DNA of 64,000 nt, taken from Candidatus Cloacimonadota bacterium (GTDB lineage: Bacteria; Cloacimonadota; Cloacimonadia; Cloacimonadales; Cloacimonadaceae). Under the pieces are notes generated by a model. The model worked only from the letters and a program-made list of their open reading frames with translations, searched no databases and was not told the DNA's origin. The stretch is from the NCBI GenBank assembly GCA_028706475.1, contig JAQWBI010000001.1:62001-126000 (forward strand), read 5' to 3'. Each line of letters opens with the position of its first letter. The first letter of the stretch is position 1. The position numbers and the translations under genes are program-made. Shown one piece after another: positions 53,568 to 62,261 of the stretch.

Positions 53568-54839
53568 ATGAATAACTCAAGATACCTGATAATAATGCTG
53601 GCTGCTGTTTTAGTTTTGCTTTTGGCAGCTTGTACCAGAAAAGACAATCTGACGGGAACCAATTGGTCTGGTATGAATGCCATCAGCTTTATAGACAGCG
53701 GAGCGTTGATCTCCGGATACAGCTATCCGGCAGATTCTCTGGCATCGGTATTGGCCAGACGCAAAGCCCTGCTGGTGGGTCGCTGGAATGGTAGTGAGGC
53801 TCGCAGTATATTACGCTTTACGGATATTCCCGCAGATAGTGTAATCACGAACTATAGTTCTTTTATCAACCTGAAACTGGATTTGATGCTGGCAAACAGC
53901 AGCAAGATCGAGACAAATCCCATAAAACTGAGATTCTACAAGGTAAATGGTAGCTACAACAGCGATCCGTTCCTGATTCCCGACGAGGAATTGGAACTAA
54001 TCACGCAAAGTGAATACATTGTGCCTGCTACTATCACTTCTTCCGATACTGTGAGCGTAAGCCTGCCCTATAGCCTGCTGCAAGAATGGCAGGCAGATGC
54101 GGATTCCACGGGCTTGAACATCGTGGTGGGGGCATCGGATGAAGCCGGATATGGCGACGGCTTTGTGGAAATCCTGCTAAGTACTGCCACCAGCGGTTCC
54201 AAACTGAGCTGGGAATATAAGAATAGCGACGAAGAAGAGGAATACAAGAGCTACAGCCTTTTTGCCACCAAAAACGATTATAACCTGATATATGAGGATG
54301 CAGATATCGCTGAAGGAATCTGGCGCATCAGCAATTACTGCCCCCAAAGAATCTATGTGGATTTACAGCCGGATATGGGGTTGTTCCAGGATGAAGCCGG
54401 ATTGCCAATGAGTGTGGAAGAACTGAAGAAAGTGAGCGTCAATAAAGCGGAAATAGTGCTATTTGTAAAGGATACACCCTCTCTGGACAATACCTTCAGC
54501 TACAGCTTCAGTACCCTGATGGCGAAAGACCGTCCTGAAGTTCCGCAAGTGATACCAATCACAGAATTGTATGTGCCGGAATATAGCGCGAATATCGTAA
54601 ACCTCACCGTATCATCGGCGGATTCTGCTGTGGTGGACATCACCCCCATCATCCAGGCCTATGTGTCGCAAAAGAAGTTTCCTGATGGCAGTTTGATCCA
54701 GCCCAACGGCATCATTCTGATGAGCAAATATGAACGCAACGACTTTGGCGAGATCGAGTTTTGGCACCCTGCAGACAATGCCACTCCTGCCGAGAAAATG
54801 CCCTATATCAGGATCAAATATACACCTCCGTTCCTATGA
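53568..54839 (+). CDS. Lipoprotein of unknown function
   Basis: Lipoprotein of 423 residues (lipobox VLLLAAC, about residue 22). The mature protein is beta-rich, Ser- and Asp-rich. FIDSGALISGYSYPADSLAS and a later VVDITPIIQAYVSQKKFPDG followed by NGIILMSKYERNDFGEIEFW resemble the DNRLRE/TGF-propeptide-like carbohydrate-binding beta folds of secreted proteins, though this is a weak analogy. It is the first gene to the right of oriC; the next gene (PrsA/SurA-like lipoprotein) overlaps its stop (ATGA), so a link to outer-membrane or surface protein folding is possible. Confidence 0.7.
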   Translation: MNNSRYLIIMLAAVLVLLLAACTRKDNLTGTNWSGMNAISFIDSGALISGYSYPADSLASVLARRKALLVGRWNGSEARSILRFTDIPADSVITNYSSFINLKLDLMLANSSKIETNPIKLRFYKVNGSYNSDPFLIPDEELELITQSEYIVPATITSSDTVSVSLPYSLLQEWQADADSTGLNIVVGASDEAGYGDGFVEILLSTATSGSKLSWEYKNSDEEEEYKSYSLFATKNDYNLIYEDADIAEGIWRISNYCPQRIYVDLQPDMGLFQDEAGLPMSVEELKKVSVNKAEIVLFVKDTPSLDNTFSYSFSTLMAKDRPEVPQVIPITELYVPEYSANIVNLTVSSADSAVVDITPIIQAYVSQKKFPDGSLIQPNGIILMSKYERNDFGEIEFWHPADNATPAEKMPYIRIKYTPPFL

Positions 54840-55639
54840 AGAAAGTCTGGTTTATCTTGCTCCTTTTATCCTTATTGATGGTTTCTTGCCGCAATAAGGA
54901 GCAAACGCAGGATGTTTTAGCGGAGGTAAACGGCGAAACGCTAAGCCTCACTGCTTTTAAAGCTACCTTTCCGGAAGGTGAGTGGGAAACCATGGATGCC
55001 GTTCAAAAACGGCATTATGTGGAAGACTGGGTGAATCTCACTCTTCTGGCTCAGGAAGCGGAAGCACAAAAACTAACCGAGGATCCCGCCTTGCAAGAGC
55101 GCATCGATTATGCTCAGAAAAAAGTGAAGGCAAATGCTTTGATTGCGGATCGGCTGAGCCAGATTCGCATTTCGGAAGATCAGCTCTTTTCTTACTTTCG
55201 GGTGCATCAGGCAGAATTTCAAAAGCCGGCGTTAAAATATAGAATTCAACGCATCGGCTTGCCGGATAAACAATCGGCAGAGAAAGTATTGCAGCAGATC
55301 AATCAAGGCATGGACTTCGGTGCTGCTCTGCGGAGCTATTCCATCGATCCTCTAAGGGATAATGACGGTATGATGGACTTCGTGGAGTTTTCTTCACCTG
55401 ATTCACTGTTTTGGTTGAGTGCCAGGGATTTGGCTCCGAATCAAGCGGGATTGCTTACAAAAGACGATAAATGGTACGTAATTCGCTACACAGAGACACA
55501 AGAGAGCGATAAAGAAGCCAGCTTTGAAGAACACCGCGCTGAAATCCGCCGTAAAATCCTGCTGGAAAAACAGGAAGAAGTGTATCAGGCACTGCTGCGG
55601 GAGATTAAAGCCAAAAACTCTGAAGTATATTACTATTAA
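54836..55639 (+). CDS. PpiC-type peptidyl-prolyl isomerase lipoprotein (PrsA/SurA-like)
   Basis: Lipoprotein of 267 residues (lipobox SLLMVSC, about residue 18). N-terminal SurA_N-like helices (VLAEVNGETLSLTAFKATFP, KRHYVEDWVNLTLLAQEAE) precede a single parvulin-like region (PALKYRIQRIGLPDKQSAEK, INQGMDFGAALRSYSIDP, DNDGMMDFVEF). The usual Ser-x-D/His active-site pattern is poorly kept, so it may be mainly a chaperone. It lies 13 bases before a two-domain SurA-like protein; together they would assist export and folding of outer-membrane proteins. Confidence 0.82.
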   Translation: MKKVWFILLLLSLLMVSCRNKEQTQDVLAEVNGETLSLTAFKATFPEGEWETMDAVQKRHYVEDWVNLTLLAQEAEAQKLTEDPALQERIDYAQKKVKANALIADRLSQIRISEDQLFSYFRVHQAEFQKPALKYRIQRIGLPDKQSAEKVLQQINQGMDFGAALRSYSIDPLRDNDGMMDFVEFSSPDSLFWLSARDLAPNQAGLLTKDDKWYVIRYTETQESDKEASFEEHRAEIRRKILLEKQEEVYQALLREIKAKNSEVYYY

Positions 55640-55652
55640 AAAAGGAAGATAA

Positions 55653-56909
55653 ATGAAGAAAGCCTTATGGATTGCCGTGCTGCTATGCCTATCACTAAAT
55701 GTAGGTGCGGAATTGGTGGACAAGATCGTGGCCCGGGTGGGTTCCGAGATCATATTGCTCTCCGAATTGGAGCGCCAAATTGCCCAGATGCGCACAGCAG
55801 ACATAGCTGAAGACCTGCTTGCTCCCGCTGAAGTGCTGCAGCACATGGTGGATCAACGGATTATGGTGCAAAAGGCGCGTCAGATGGATATCAAAGTAGA
55901 TACCGACGCCATCAAAAAGCATGCGGAACGCTATGTTCAGCAAATCCGCAGCCAATATCCCAGTGAAGCGGCCTTTCAGGCGGATCTTGCCAAGATGAAG
56001 TTTACTCAGCGGGATCTGGAACAATTCTTTGCCGATCAGATCACCGAAAATGTAATGTCCGAACAGCTCATGGAACAGCACATTGCCAAGAAAGTGATGG
56101 TGTCCGATGCGGAAATGCTGGAATATTATGAAGCTACGAAAGATAGCATGGCGGTAAAACCTGTATCCTGGAATCTGAGGATGATCCTGCGCGAAGTAAA
56201 GGCTTCCGATGAAACCACCACCGCTGCCCTAGCCGAGATCAACTCCCTCAAAGCACAGCTTGAAGGAGGTGCGGATTTTGCAGAATTGGCGTCTACCCAA
56301 AGCGATTGCCCCAGTTCTGTGCAAGGGGGGGATCTGGGCTACTTCAAGCGCGGCATGATGGTAAAACCTTTCGAAGACGCAGCCTTTTCCATGAGCATCG
56401 GAGAAATCAGCCCGGTGGTGCAAAGCCAGTTTGGTTATCACATCATCAAGGTAACGGACATTCGTGGTGAGGAGATTCGCGCCAGTCACATTCTGAAGAC
56501 TCTGGAGGCAGGGGAAGCCGATGAAGAGCGTGAAATGACACTGATGCAAAACATCAGGGAACGCATTCTGGCTGGTGACAGCTTTGCCGATCTGGCAGCT
56601 CAGTACTCTACTGATCCCGCTTCGGCGAATGATGGCGGAATCATCGGGGAATTTGCCGAAGAGGAATTTCCGGAGCTCTTTGCCGCCCCTATCATGAGCA
56701 CACCCGTGGGCATACCCACTGAAGTGCTAAAGAATGAAGGACTGATCTACATATTTATGCGGGACAGTGAAATACCCTCTCGTGTATACTCTTTTGAAGA
56801 GGTAAAAGACCAGCTCAAAGGCTTCCTGATTAAAACCAAGACCATGGAAGCCTATGAGGAATGGATCGAAGAAGCCAAAAAGGAATCTTTCATAGAAATC
56901 AGCTTATGA
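55653..56909 (+). CDS. surA: SurA-like periplasmic peptidyl-prolyl isomerase
   Basis: Periplasmic chaperone/isomerase of 418 residues with a signal peptide (ALWIAVLLCLSLNVGA). Order: SurA N-domain (VDKIVARVGSEIILLSELER, VLQHMVDQRIMVQKAR), first PPIC domain near 170-275 (ADFAELASTQSDCPSSVQGG, DLGYFKRGMMV, FGYHIIKVTDI), second PPIC domain near 280-380 (IRASHILKT, GDSFADLAAQYSTDPASAND, GGIIGEF). This matches SurA, which escorts beta-barrel proteins to the BAM complex. pgpA starts inside its last codons (ATGA). Confidence 0.9.
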   Translation: MKKALWIAVLLCLSLNVGAELVDKIVARVGSEIILLSELERQIAQMRTADIAEDLLAPAEVLQHMVDQRIMVQKARQMDIKVDTDAIKKHAERYVQQIRSQYPSEAAFQADLAKMKFTQRDLEQFFADQITENVMSEQLMEQHIAKKVMVSDAEMLEYYEATKDSMAVKPVSWNLRMILREVKASDETTTAALAEINSLKAQLEGGADFAELASTQSDCPSSVQGGDLGYFKRGMMVKPFEDAAFSMSIGEISPVVQSQFGYHIIKVTDIRGEEIRASHILKTLEAGEADEEREMTLMQNIRERILAGDSFADLAAQYSTDPASANDGGIIGEFAEEEFPELFAAPIMSTPVGIPTEVLKNEGLIYIFMRDSEIPSRVYSFEEVKDQLKGFLIKTKTMEAYEEWIEEAKKESFIEISL

Positions 56910-57391
56910 AGCTTAAACTAGACATCAACACAGTGCTGGCCAGCTTCTTTGGGATCGGCTTTATCCGGTTTGCTCCTGGAAGTTTTTGCAGTGCGGCGGT
57001 TTATGGATTATATATGATCCTACCGGACAGCCTGTACAGGGGAAACTGGCTTTTCCTATTTCCCATAGTGATCCTGGTGTTGGCGCTACTCTCGGTGAGA
57101 ATCTGCCACAATGCGGAACTGATCCTGGGAGAAGATGCCGGCAGCATAGTGTTGGACGAAGTTTGGGGCTATTTTGTGGCCACTATGTTTCTGCCGCATA
57201 CTTGGCTTATCGGCCTGTATGCCTTTATTTTGTTCAGAGTGTTCGATATCGCCAAGCCGTTTCCCATCTACCGTTCTCAAAAGCTGAAGCGGGGGTGGGG
57301 TGTGGTGATCGATGATCTTCTGGCCGGTATCTATGCTAATATCGTAATCCAAATACTAATAAGAATCTATCCAAAGTTCTTTGGAATATAG
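56906..57391 (+). CDS. pgpA: Phosphatidylglycerophosphatase A
   Basis: PgpA, 161 residues, an inner-membrane phosphatase that makes phosphatidylglycerol from its 3-phosphate. Seen: FFGIGFIRFAPGSFCSAAVY near the N-terminus, DAGSIVLDEVWGYFV with the acidic pair, FRVFDIAKPFPIYRSQKL, and GWGVVIDDLLAGIYAN with a second acidic site. Four hydrophobic segments. Phosphatidylglycerol is the substrate for Lgt at 46 kb. Translationally coupled to surA. Confidence 0.93.
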   Translation: MKLKLDINTVLASFFGIGFIRFAPGSFCSAAVYGLYMILPDSLYRGNWLFLFPIVILVLALLSVRICHNAELILGEDAGSIVLDEVWGYFVATMFLPHTWLIGLYAFILFRVFDIAKPFPIYRSQKLKRGWGVVIDDLLAGIYANIVIQILIRIYPKFFGI

Positions 57392-57400
57392 GAGAAAAAA

Positions 57401-57742
57401 ATGCAATATATCTTGCTACAAGCAAAAGCCGGAGCAGCACAGGGAGGATCGATGGCATCTTCATTGATCTTTTTCGTAGCCCTGTTTGCAATCATGTACT
57501 TCTTGATGATCCGCCCCCAACAAAAGCGTCAAAAAGAGATGCAAAAGATGTTGGACAGCCTTCAGGTAAACGACAAAGTGCTAACTTCCAGCGGCATCTA
57601 CGGTCGCGTGGTGAGCATCAAACCGGATAAGAACATCGTGGTAGTTGAAATTGACGACACAAACAATGTTCGCGTGGATTTCCAGCGTGCCGCAATCGTT
57701 CAGATCCTGAATGTAAACACTAATGTGAGCGAAAGTAAGTAA
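57401..57742 (+). CDS. yajC: Preprotein translocase subunit YajC
   Basis: YajC, 113 residues, a small inner-membrane protein associated with SecDF and the Sec channel. One membrane helix (SLIFFVALFAIMYFLMI) followed at once by the signature RPQQKRQKEMQKML, then the conserved beta region (VNDKVLTSSGIYGRVVSIK). GGAG precedes the ATG. secD and secF are not adjacent; def follows after three bases. Confidence 0.95.
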   Translation: MQYILLQAKAGAAQGGSMASSLIFFVALFAIMYFLMIRPQQKRQKEMQKMLDSLQVNDKVLTSSGIYGRVVSIKPDKNIVVVEIDDTNNVRVDFQRAAIVQILNVNTNVSESK

Positions 57743-57745
57743 ACA

Positions 57746-58297
57746 ATGCCCAAGATACTACCGATCAGGATATTAGGTGATGATATCCTGCGCAGGAAAT
57801 TGAAGGAAGCAGATCCCAAAGATCCATTCTTGAAAAGCTATCTGCCGGATCTAATCCATACTATGTATGAACGTGACGGCGTTGGACTGGCTTCAAATCA
57901 GGTGGGTGTGGATCTGCGTATCTTTGCCATCGACCCATGGTGGGGCAGAGAAGGCAATAAACGCAAGCCCATCGTACTGATAAATCCGGTGATTCACCAC
58001 ATGGAAGGCGATCAGCTCTATGAAGAAGGCTGCATCAGCCTGCCGGATATCTATGCCAATGTGCCCCGTGCCCAAAAGATCAAATACAGCTACACCACTC
58101 CCAACGGAGATCATGTGGAAGCGGAAGCGGAAGGATATGAGGCCGTAGTCATCCAACATGAATACGACCATCTAGACGGCATTGTGTTCACGGATAAAAT
58201 CTCTACTCTGGCAAAACTGAAATTGAAGCGTAAACTACGTGATATAGAAGCCACAGCCAAAGACGGAGTTAATATCCGCATATATGAAGACGAATGA
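57746..58297 (+). CDS. def: Peptide deformylase
   Basis: Def, 183 residues, a metal hydrolase that removes the formyl group from nascent N-terminal Met. The three motifs are present: GVGLASNQVGV (motif 1), EEGCISLPDIY with the metal Cys (motif 2), and QHEYDHLDGIVF with the two metal His and the catalytic Glu (motif 3). The C-terminal helix is present. fmt starts within its stop (ATGA), the usual def-fmt pair that cycles the formyl group. Confidence 0.96.
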   Translation: MPKILPIRILGDDILRRKLKEADPKDPFLKSYLPDLIHTMYERDGVGLASNQVGVDLRIFAIDPWWGREGNKRKPIVLINPVIHHMEGDQLYEEGCISLPDIYANVPRAQKIKYSYTTPNGDHVEAEAEGYEAVVIQHEYDHLDGIVFTDKISTLAKLKLKRKLRDIEATAKDGVNIRIYEDE

Positions 58298-59223
58298 AGA
58301 TCATCTTTGCCGGCAGTTCAGACTTTGCTATTCCAGCGTTGGAAGAAATAGCCTCCAGCAAGGAGCATAAGATCGTTCTGGCCGTCAGTCAACCTGCAAA
58401 ACCAAAGGGACGTAAACAAGTAATTGAGGATACTCCGCTGGCGAGAACCGCTCAAAAGCTGGGTATCCCCCTGTTTTGTCCTGAAAACATCAATGAACCG
58501 GACAGCATCAGGCGTCTGCAGGAGAGCGGAGCAGAGATGTTGGTTACCGCATCATATGGCGCTTTTTTGGGCAGAACTGTGCGCAATCTATGCCCTTTTG
58601 GCGCCATCAATCTACATCCTTCGCTGTTGCCGAAACACCGCGGGCCTTCACCTGTCCGAGCCGCAATCCTGGTGGGAGATACACTGACGGGAAACACTAT
58701 CTTCAGGCTGGCTGCAAAGATGGATGCCGGGGCGATATTGATGCAGCAGGAGCTGAAGATAATGCCCAACGAAGATCATGGCAATCTGGAGCAAAGATTG
58801 GCTTTACTGGCCGCAAAGATGCTTTCGGATTACCTGAACAATCCTGACCGCTATACTCCAAAGGAGCAGGATCATGCTCGCTCTACATACAGCAATCTCC
58901 TGGCAAAAGAGGATCTACGCCTGGACTTTTCCCAGCCAGCAGAGCAGATTATGCGCCGCGTCAGGGCCTACGCTCCGGATCCGGGAGCATATATAGTATT
59001 CAAAGGCAGGATGCTGAAGATACTGCAAGCGGAGATTAGCGCTAATACTCATGATGCCTCTCCCGGACAGATCACCGGCATCGTACACAACAAAGGATTT
59101 TGCCTCTCCACCGCCGATGATGAACTCCTCATATTGCGGGTTCAGGCGGCGGGCAAAAAGCAGATGGACGCCTGGGCATATCATCTGGGCGCGCGTCTGA
59201 AAATAGGAGAAAGGATAGAATAA
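58294..59223 (+). CDS. fmt: Methionyl-tRNA formyltransferase
   Basis: Fmt, 309 residues, which adds a formyl group from 10-formyl-THF to initiator Met-tRNA. Seen: MKIIFAGSSDFAIPALEEI at the start, VSQPAKPKGRK, and INLHPSLLPKHRGPSPVRAA, the folate-site signature with catalytic His, followed by GNTIFRLAAKMDAGAIL. The C-terminal OB-fold (YAPDPGAYIVFKGRMLKIL) is present. Overlaps def and the next gene on both ends (ATGA and a one-base overlap). Confidence 0.96.
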   Translation: MKIIFAGSSDFAIPALEEIASSKEHKIVLAVSQPAKPKGRKQVIEDTPLARTAQKLGIPLFCPENINEPDSIRRLQESGAEMLVTASYGAFLGRTVRNLCPFGAINLHPSLLPKHRGPSPVRAAILVGDTLTGNTIFRLAAKMDAGAILMQQELKIMPNEDHGNLEQRLALLAAKMLSDYLNNPDRYTPKEQDHARSTYSNLLAKEDLRLDFSQPAEQIMRRVRAYAPDPGAYIVFKGRMLKILQAEISANTHDASPGQITGIVHNKGFCLSTADDELLILRVQAAGKKQMDAWAYHLGARLKIGERIE

Positions 59224-59972
59224 TGAAACAATACTATCTGTCTGTAATTAAATTTCCGCTGATGGTCAGCTCAACTCTGTTCATCATCGCGCTGATATTC
59301 TTTTCCATAGCTTTGTCCAGCTATTTCAAACTGGGACTCAGCTCATACGAGACGTTGCTTTTTACGATAATCTTTGTCTTATTGGTGATTCTGGTGGCTT
59401 CCTGGATTTTGAACCTGATCAGTACGCACAGTCCCATCAAACCGCGCTGGATGTCGATATATGCCAAATGGATGCTGATGCATGTGTTTTACTATATTGC
59501 TCTGTTTATGGCCACCATCACCATGCAAAAGAAATCCAGGCTGCAAGAGAGCTTTGTGAATTTTAACAATGAAGTGGTGCTATCCGCAGCAAGGAATGTG
59601 AGTCACAAGAACATCCTGCTCTTGGTACCCCATTGTCTGCAGAATTCCGAATGTAATATCCGCATCACCTCAGATATCAATGAATGCGCTTCCTGCGGTA
59701 AATGCGATATCACCGAGATTAAGAAGATAGCAGAAAAGTTCAATGTGAAAGCAGCGGTTGCCAGCGGAGGATCATTGGCGCGAAAGATCATCAAAGACGT
59801 TAAACCAGATGTGATCGTAGCAGTGGCGTGTCACCATGATCTCAATGAAGGGATTCGTGATGCCTGGCGTTTCTCCACCTACGGAGTGTTGAATGAGCGT
59901 CCCAACGGTCCCTGCTTTGAGACTACTGTGAGCCTGAAAACCATAGAGTTTGCAATTCGGAAGTTTCAATGA
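59223..59972 (+). CDS. DUF116 membrane protein
   Basis: DUF116 protein of 249 residues. Two or three hydrophobic segments in the first 100 residues are followed by a cytosolic-type domain with Cys residues: VPHCLQNSECNIRIT, then ECASCGKCDITEI, and later IVAVACHHDLNEGI. The cysteines could hold an Fe-S cluster; function unknown. Genes of this family are often found beside fmt in anaerobes, which is the case here. Starts on the last base of fmt's stop and overlaps the HtrA-like gene by four bases. Confidence 0.85.
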   Translation: MKQYYLSVIKFPLMVSSTLFIIALIFFSIALSSYFKLGLSSYETLLFTIIFVLLVILVASWILNLISTHSPIKPRWMSIYAKWMLMHVFYYIALFMATITMQKKSRLQESFVNFNNEVVLSAARNVSHKNILLLVPHCLQNSECNIRITSDINECASCGKCDITEIKKIAEKFNVKAAVASGGSLARKIIKDVKPDVIVAVACHHDLNEGIRDAWRFSTYGVLNERPNGPCFETTVSLKTIEFAIRKFQ

Positions 59973-60811
59973 AAGCATCGCAAATAGTACTATTTGGAAT
60001 CATCATCCTGATCCTGAATGCCGGGATTACTCTGATCCTGATCAATCAGTTTCAAACCAATCAAGCCGGCGGACACGGTATCTTCAGCGCCCCGGATGTT
60101 CCCTGCGACAGCACCGGTATCAGCCGTCAAAACGCCATTACCCGTGCCGTGGCAGATGTGGAACCGGCGGTGGTAAGCGTAAACGTGATCAAAACCCAGA
60201 TTGTTCGTGGCAGAATGGGAGCTCCCGGTCTTGGCTTTGGCTTCTTCGATTTCTTCGACTTCTTTGGCCCCATGCAGCGCCAGGTTCAATCGCTGGGGAG
60301 CGGCGTGATCTATGATCCCGAAGGGCTGATCATTACCAACGCCCATGTGGTGGAAGGCGCTACAGAGATCAAAGTAGTTCTGGCGGACAACCGGGAGTTT
60401 GACGCTACTCTGATCGGCCTGGATAAAGAGAACGATGTGGCAAAACTGCGCATCAGAGGTAACAATCTGCCTTATGCCAGACTGGGTAATTCCGATGACA
60501 TCCTGGTGGGGGAATGGTGCATTGCGCTGGGTAATCCCTATGGTTACGTTATGAACGATGCCAAACCCACCGTGAGCGTGGGTGTGATCTCCGCTTTGGG
60601 CAGGAATCTGGATTTTGGCAGTTCGCGGCACTATAACCTAATCCAGACCGATACAGCCATCAATCAGGGCAATAGCGGCGGTCCGCTGGTGAATATCTAT
60701 GGCGAAGTGATCGGCATCAATACCTTAATTATTTCAGAATCCGGCGGCAATATCGGCTTGGGCTTTGCGCTTCCCGTAAATGCCGTGAAACAGCTTGTGA
60801 ACGCAATGTAA
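59969..60811 (+). CDS. HtrA/DegP-like trypsin-type serine protease without visible PDZ domain
   Basis: Membrane-anchored S1C protease of 280 residues. A signal anchor (FGIIILILNAGITLILI) is followed by a Gly/Phe-rich loop (GAPGLGFGFFDFF) and a trypsin-like domain with the triad in TNAHVVEG (His), ENDVAKLRI (Asp) and GNSGGPLVN (Ser). Typical DegP/DegQ proteins carry one or two PDZ domains after this; here the protein ends about 20 residues past the protease domain. It may degrade or process envelope proteins. A clear terminator follows. Confidence 0.9.
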   Translation: MKASQIVLFGIIILILNAGITLILINQFQTNQAGGHGIFSAPDVPCDSTGISRQNAITRAVADVEPAVVSVNVIKTQIVRGRMGAPGLGFGFFDFFDFFGPMQRQVQSLGSGVIYDPEGLIITNAHVVEGATEIKVVLADNREFDATLIGLDKENDVAKLRIRGNNLPYARLGNSDDILVGEWCIALGNPYGYVMNDAKPTVSVGVISALGRNLDFGSSRHYNLIQTDTAINQGNSGGPLVNIYGEVIGINTLIISESGGNIGLGFALPVNAVKQLVNAM

Positions 60812-60829
60812 ATCACATTATATCAGTTG

Positions 60830-60855
60830 AAGGCGGATGCAATTCTGCCTTTTTT
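60830..60855 (+). terminator. Rho-independent terminator after the HtrA-like gene
   Basis: AAGGCGGA pairs with TCTGCCTT (8 bp, one G-T) around TGCAAT, then a run of T. It closes the operon that may begin to the right of oriC. Confidence 0.78.
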
Positions 60856-60866
60856 GCGTCAGCATT

Positions 60867-61087
60867 TGGCAGATAATCTACCAAACGGTTCAAAAGCTTT
60901 ATTCCTCCTCTGGTTTATCGATACTTGAACCTGATATTATCGGGTTATCATCGATTGAACACAGGATGATAACGGCTTGATATCAGCTTCAACACTGCAT
61001 AGAACAAAGGGAAAGAGGAGAATGATCCAAAAGCTCCCTTCGGTCGCTGTGGCAATTCGTAGATAACCACAGCAAGCCTGATATGAC
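60867..61087 (+). repeat. Dispersed hairpin repeat, copy 7 (long form)
   Basis: Nearly the same as copy 4. Landmarks: AATCTACCAAACGGTTC, GGTTTATCGATACTTGAACC, core arms GTTATCATC and GATGATAAC with loop GATTGAACACAG, GAACAAAGGGAAAGAGGAG, CCCTTCGGTCGCTGTGGCAA, and the terminal CCTGATATGAC. In the tail, GCTGTGG and CCACAGC can form a second small hairpin. Confidence 0.87.
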
Positions 61088-61400
61088 AGCAGCATTGTAT
61101 TCTGTCCCTATAACTGTAGAATAGCTCTGAGCACGATTTTTAACTAAGTTCATGCGATGGAGTCACATGTGACCATGTAAGATACTGGCAAGCAGGAAGT
61201 TATCTAAGACCAAATGAACTCCAAAGCATTATCAAAGGTTAACTCGGATTATCCATATTTATTGAGCACTAGCATCAGCAATTGCGAGGGCAAAAAAACA
61301 TCCGCATCTTTGCCTCCTACCCCTTGAACACACTTTGCGCTTGACAGATTTTACAGGCTATAGAGATAATGAAAATAAAGTATATTTTCGAAGGAGGTAT
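61088..61400. other. Upstream region of the OlsB-like gene
   Basis: About 310 bases. There is a 12-bp perfect palindrome GTCACATGTGAC at 61162-61173. A candidate promoter lies at 61341-61370: TTGACA, 18-base spacer, GATAAT. The AAGGAGG ribosome binding site is at 61391-61397. No frame of note in between. Confidence 0.55.
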
Positions 61401-62255
61401 ATGCTTCAGATGAAGGCGATTCGCCCGATAATCAACGCCAAGGTTCTATTGAGCATCCTGCAGCGCAACCGGATGAACAATTTCCGCGCACATATTCCGA
61501 TCCTGATTGAGAAGAAAAACTTCATTGTGAAAACTGCCGATTGCCGTGAAGAACTGTACGATGCCCTCAAATTGCGTCACGATGTCTTTCTGATGGAACT
61601 ACTCAAAAGAAAGAAAAGAAGCGGCCTGGATAAAGACCGCTTCGATAAACTCTGTGATCACCTGATAATCATAGATAAACGCAGCAATAACATTATTGGC
61701 ACCTACCGTATGCAATCTTCGTTACACTCCAAAAAATGGTATACAGCCACCGAATTTCACATGAAACAGATCAAGCGTTTACCAGGTATCAAGCTGGAGC
61801 TCGGACGCGCCTGTGTGCATCCGGAACACCGCAACGCAGTAACCATCTCCCTGCTTTGGGAAGGGATCAATGCCTATGTGGAAGCCAGCGGAACAAGTTA
61901 CCTTTTCGGTTGTTCAAGCATCAAAACCATGGATCGCGACGAGATTGGCAGGATTTACCAATATCTGCTTCAAAGCGGACACCTGAGCAACGAGCATCTG
62001 GTACGCCCCAAAGGGAAATTCAAGATCAATGGAATGAAACAAAACTACCGACAATATGACGAAAATTTACTGGGAAACATCGATACCAACATGAAAGAAA
62101 AAATACCCTCACTGCTGAATTCCTACTTGAAGGTCGGCGCAAAGGTCTGCGGCTCTCCGGCTTTGGATAAAAGCTTTAAATGCATAGACTTTCTTACTTT
62201 GCTGGACATCAAAGATATGCAGCATCAATTCATCCGGAAACCTCGTGATAACTGA
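61401..62255 (+). CDS. OlsB-like N-acyltransferase (GNAT, hemolysin-like)
   Basis: GNAT-type acyltransferase of 284 residues resembling OlsB, which adds a 3-hydroxyacyl chain from ACP to the amino group of ornithine, the first step of ornithine-lipid synthesis. Seen: YDALKLRHDVFLMELL near 50, GTYRMQSSL, and KLELGRACVHPEHRNAVTIS, the family's G-R-x-C-V-x-P-x-x-R motif. The ATG at 61401 is three bases from the Shine-Dalgarno; the ATG at 61410 is 12 bases away, so either start is possible. The plsC-like gene six bases downstream supports the lipid role. Confidence 0.72.
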   Translation: MLQMKAIRPIINAKVLLSILQRNRMNNFRAHIPILIEKKNFIVKTADCREELYDALKLRHDVFLMELLKRKKRSGLDKDRFDKLCDHLIIIDKRSNNIIGTYRMQSSLHSKKWYTATEFHMKQIKRLPGIKLELGRACVHPEHRNAVTISLLWEGINAYVEASGTSYLFGCSSIKTMDRDEIGRIYQYLLQSGHLSNEHLVRPKGKFKINGMKQNYRQYDENLLGNIDTNMKEKIPSLLNSYLKVGAKVCGSPALDKSFKCIDFLTLLDIKDMQHQFIRKPRDN

Positions 62256-62261
62256 AGAATC

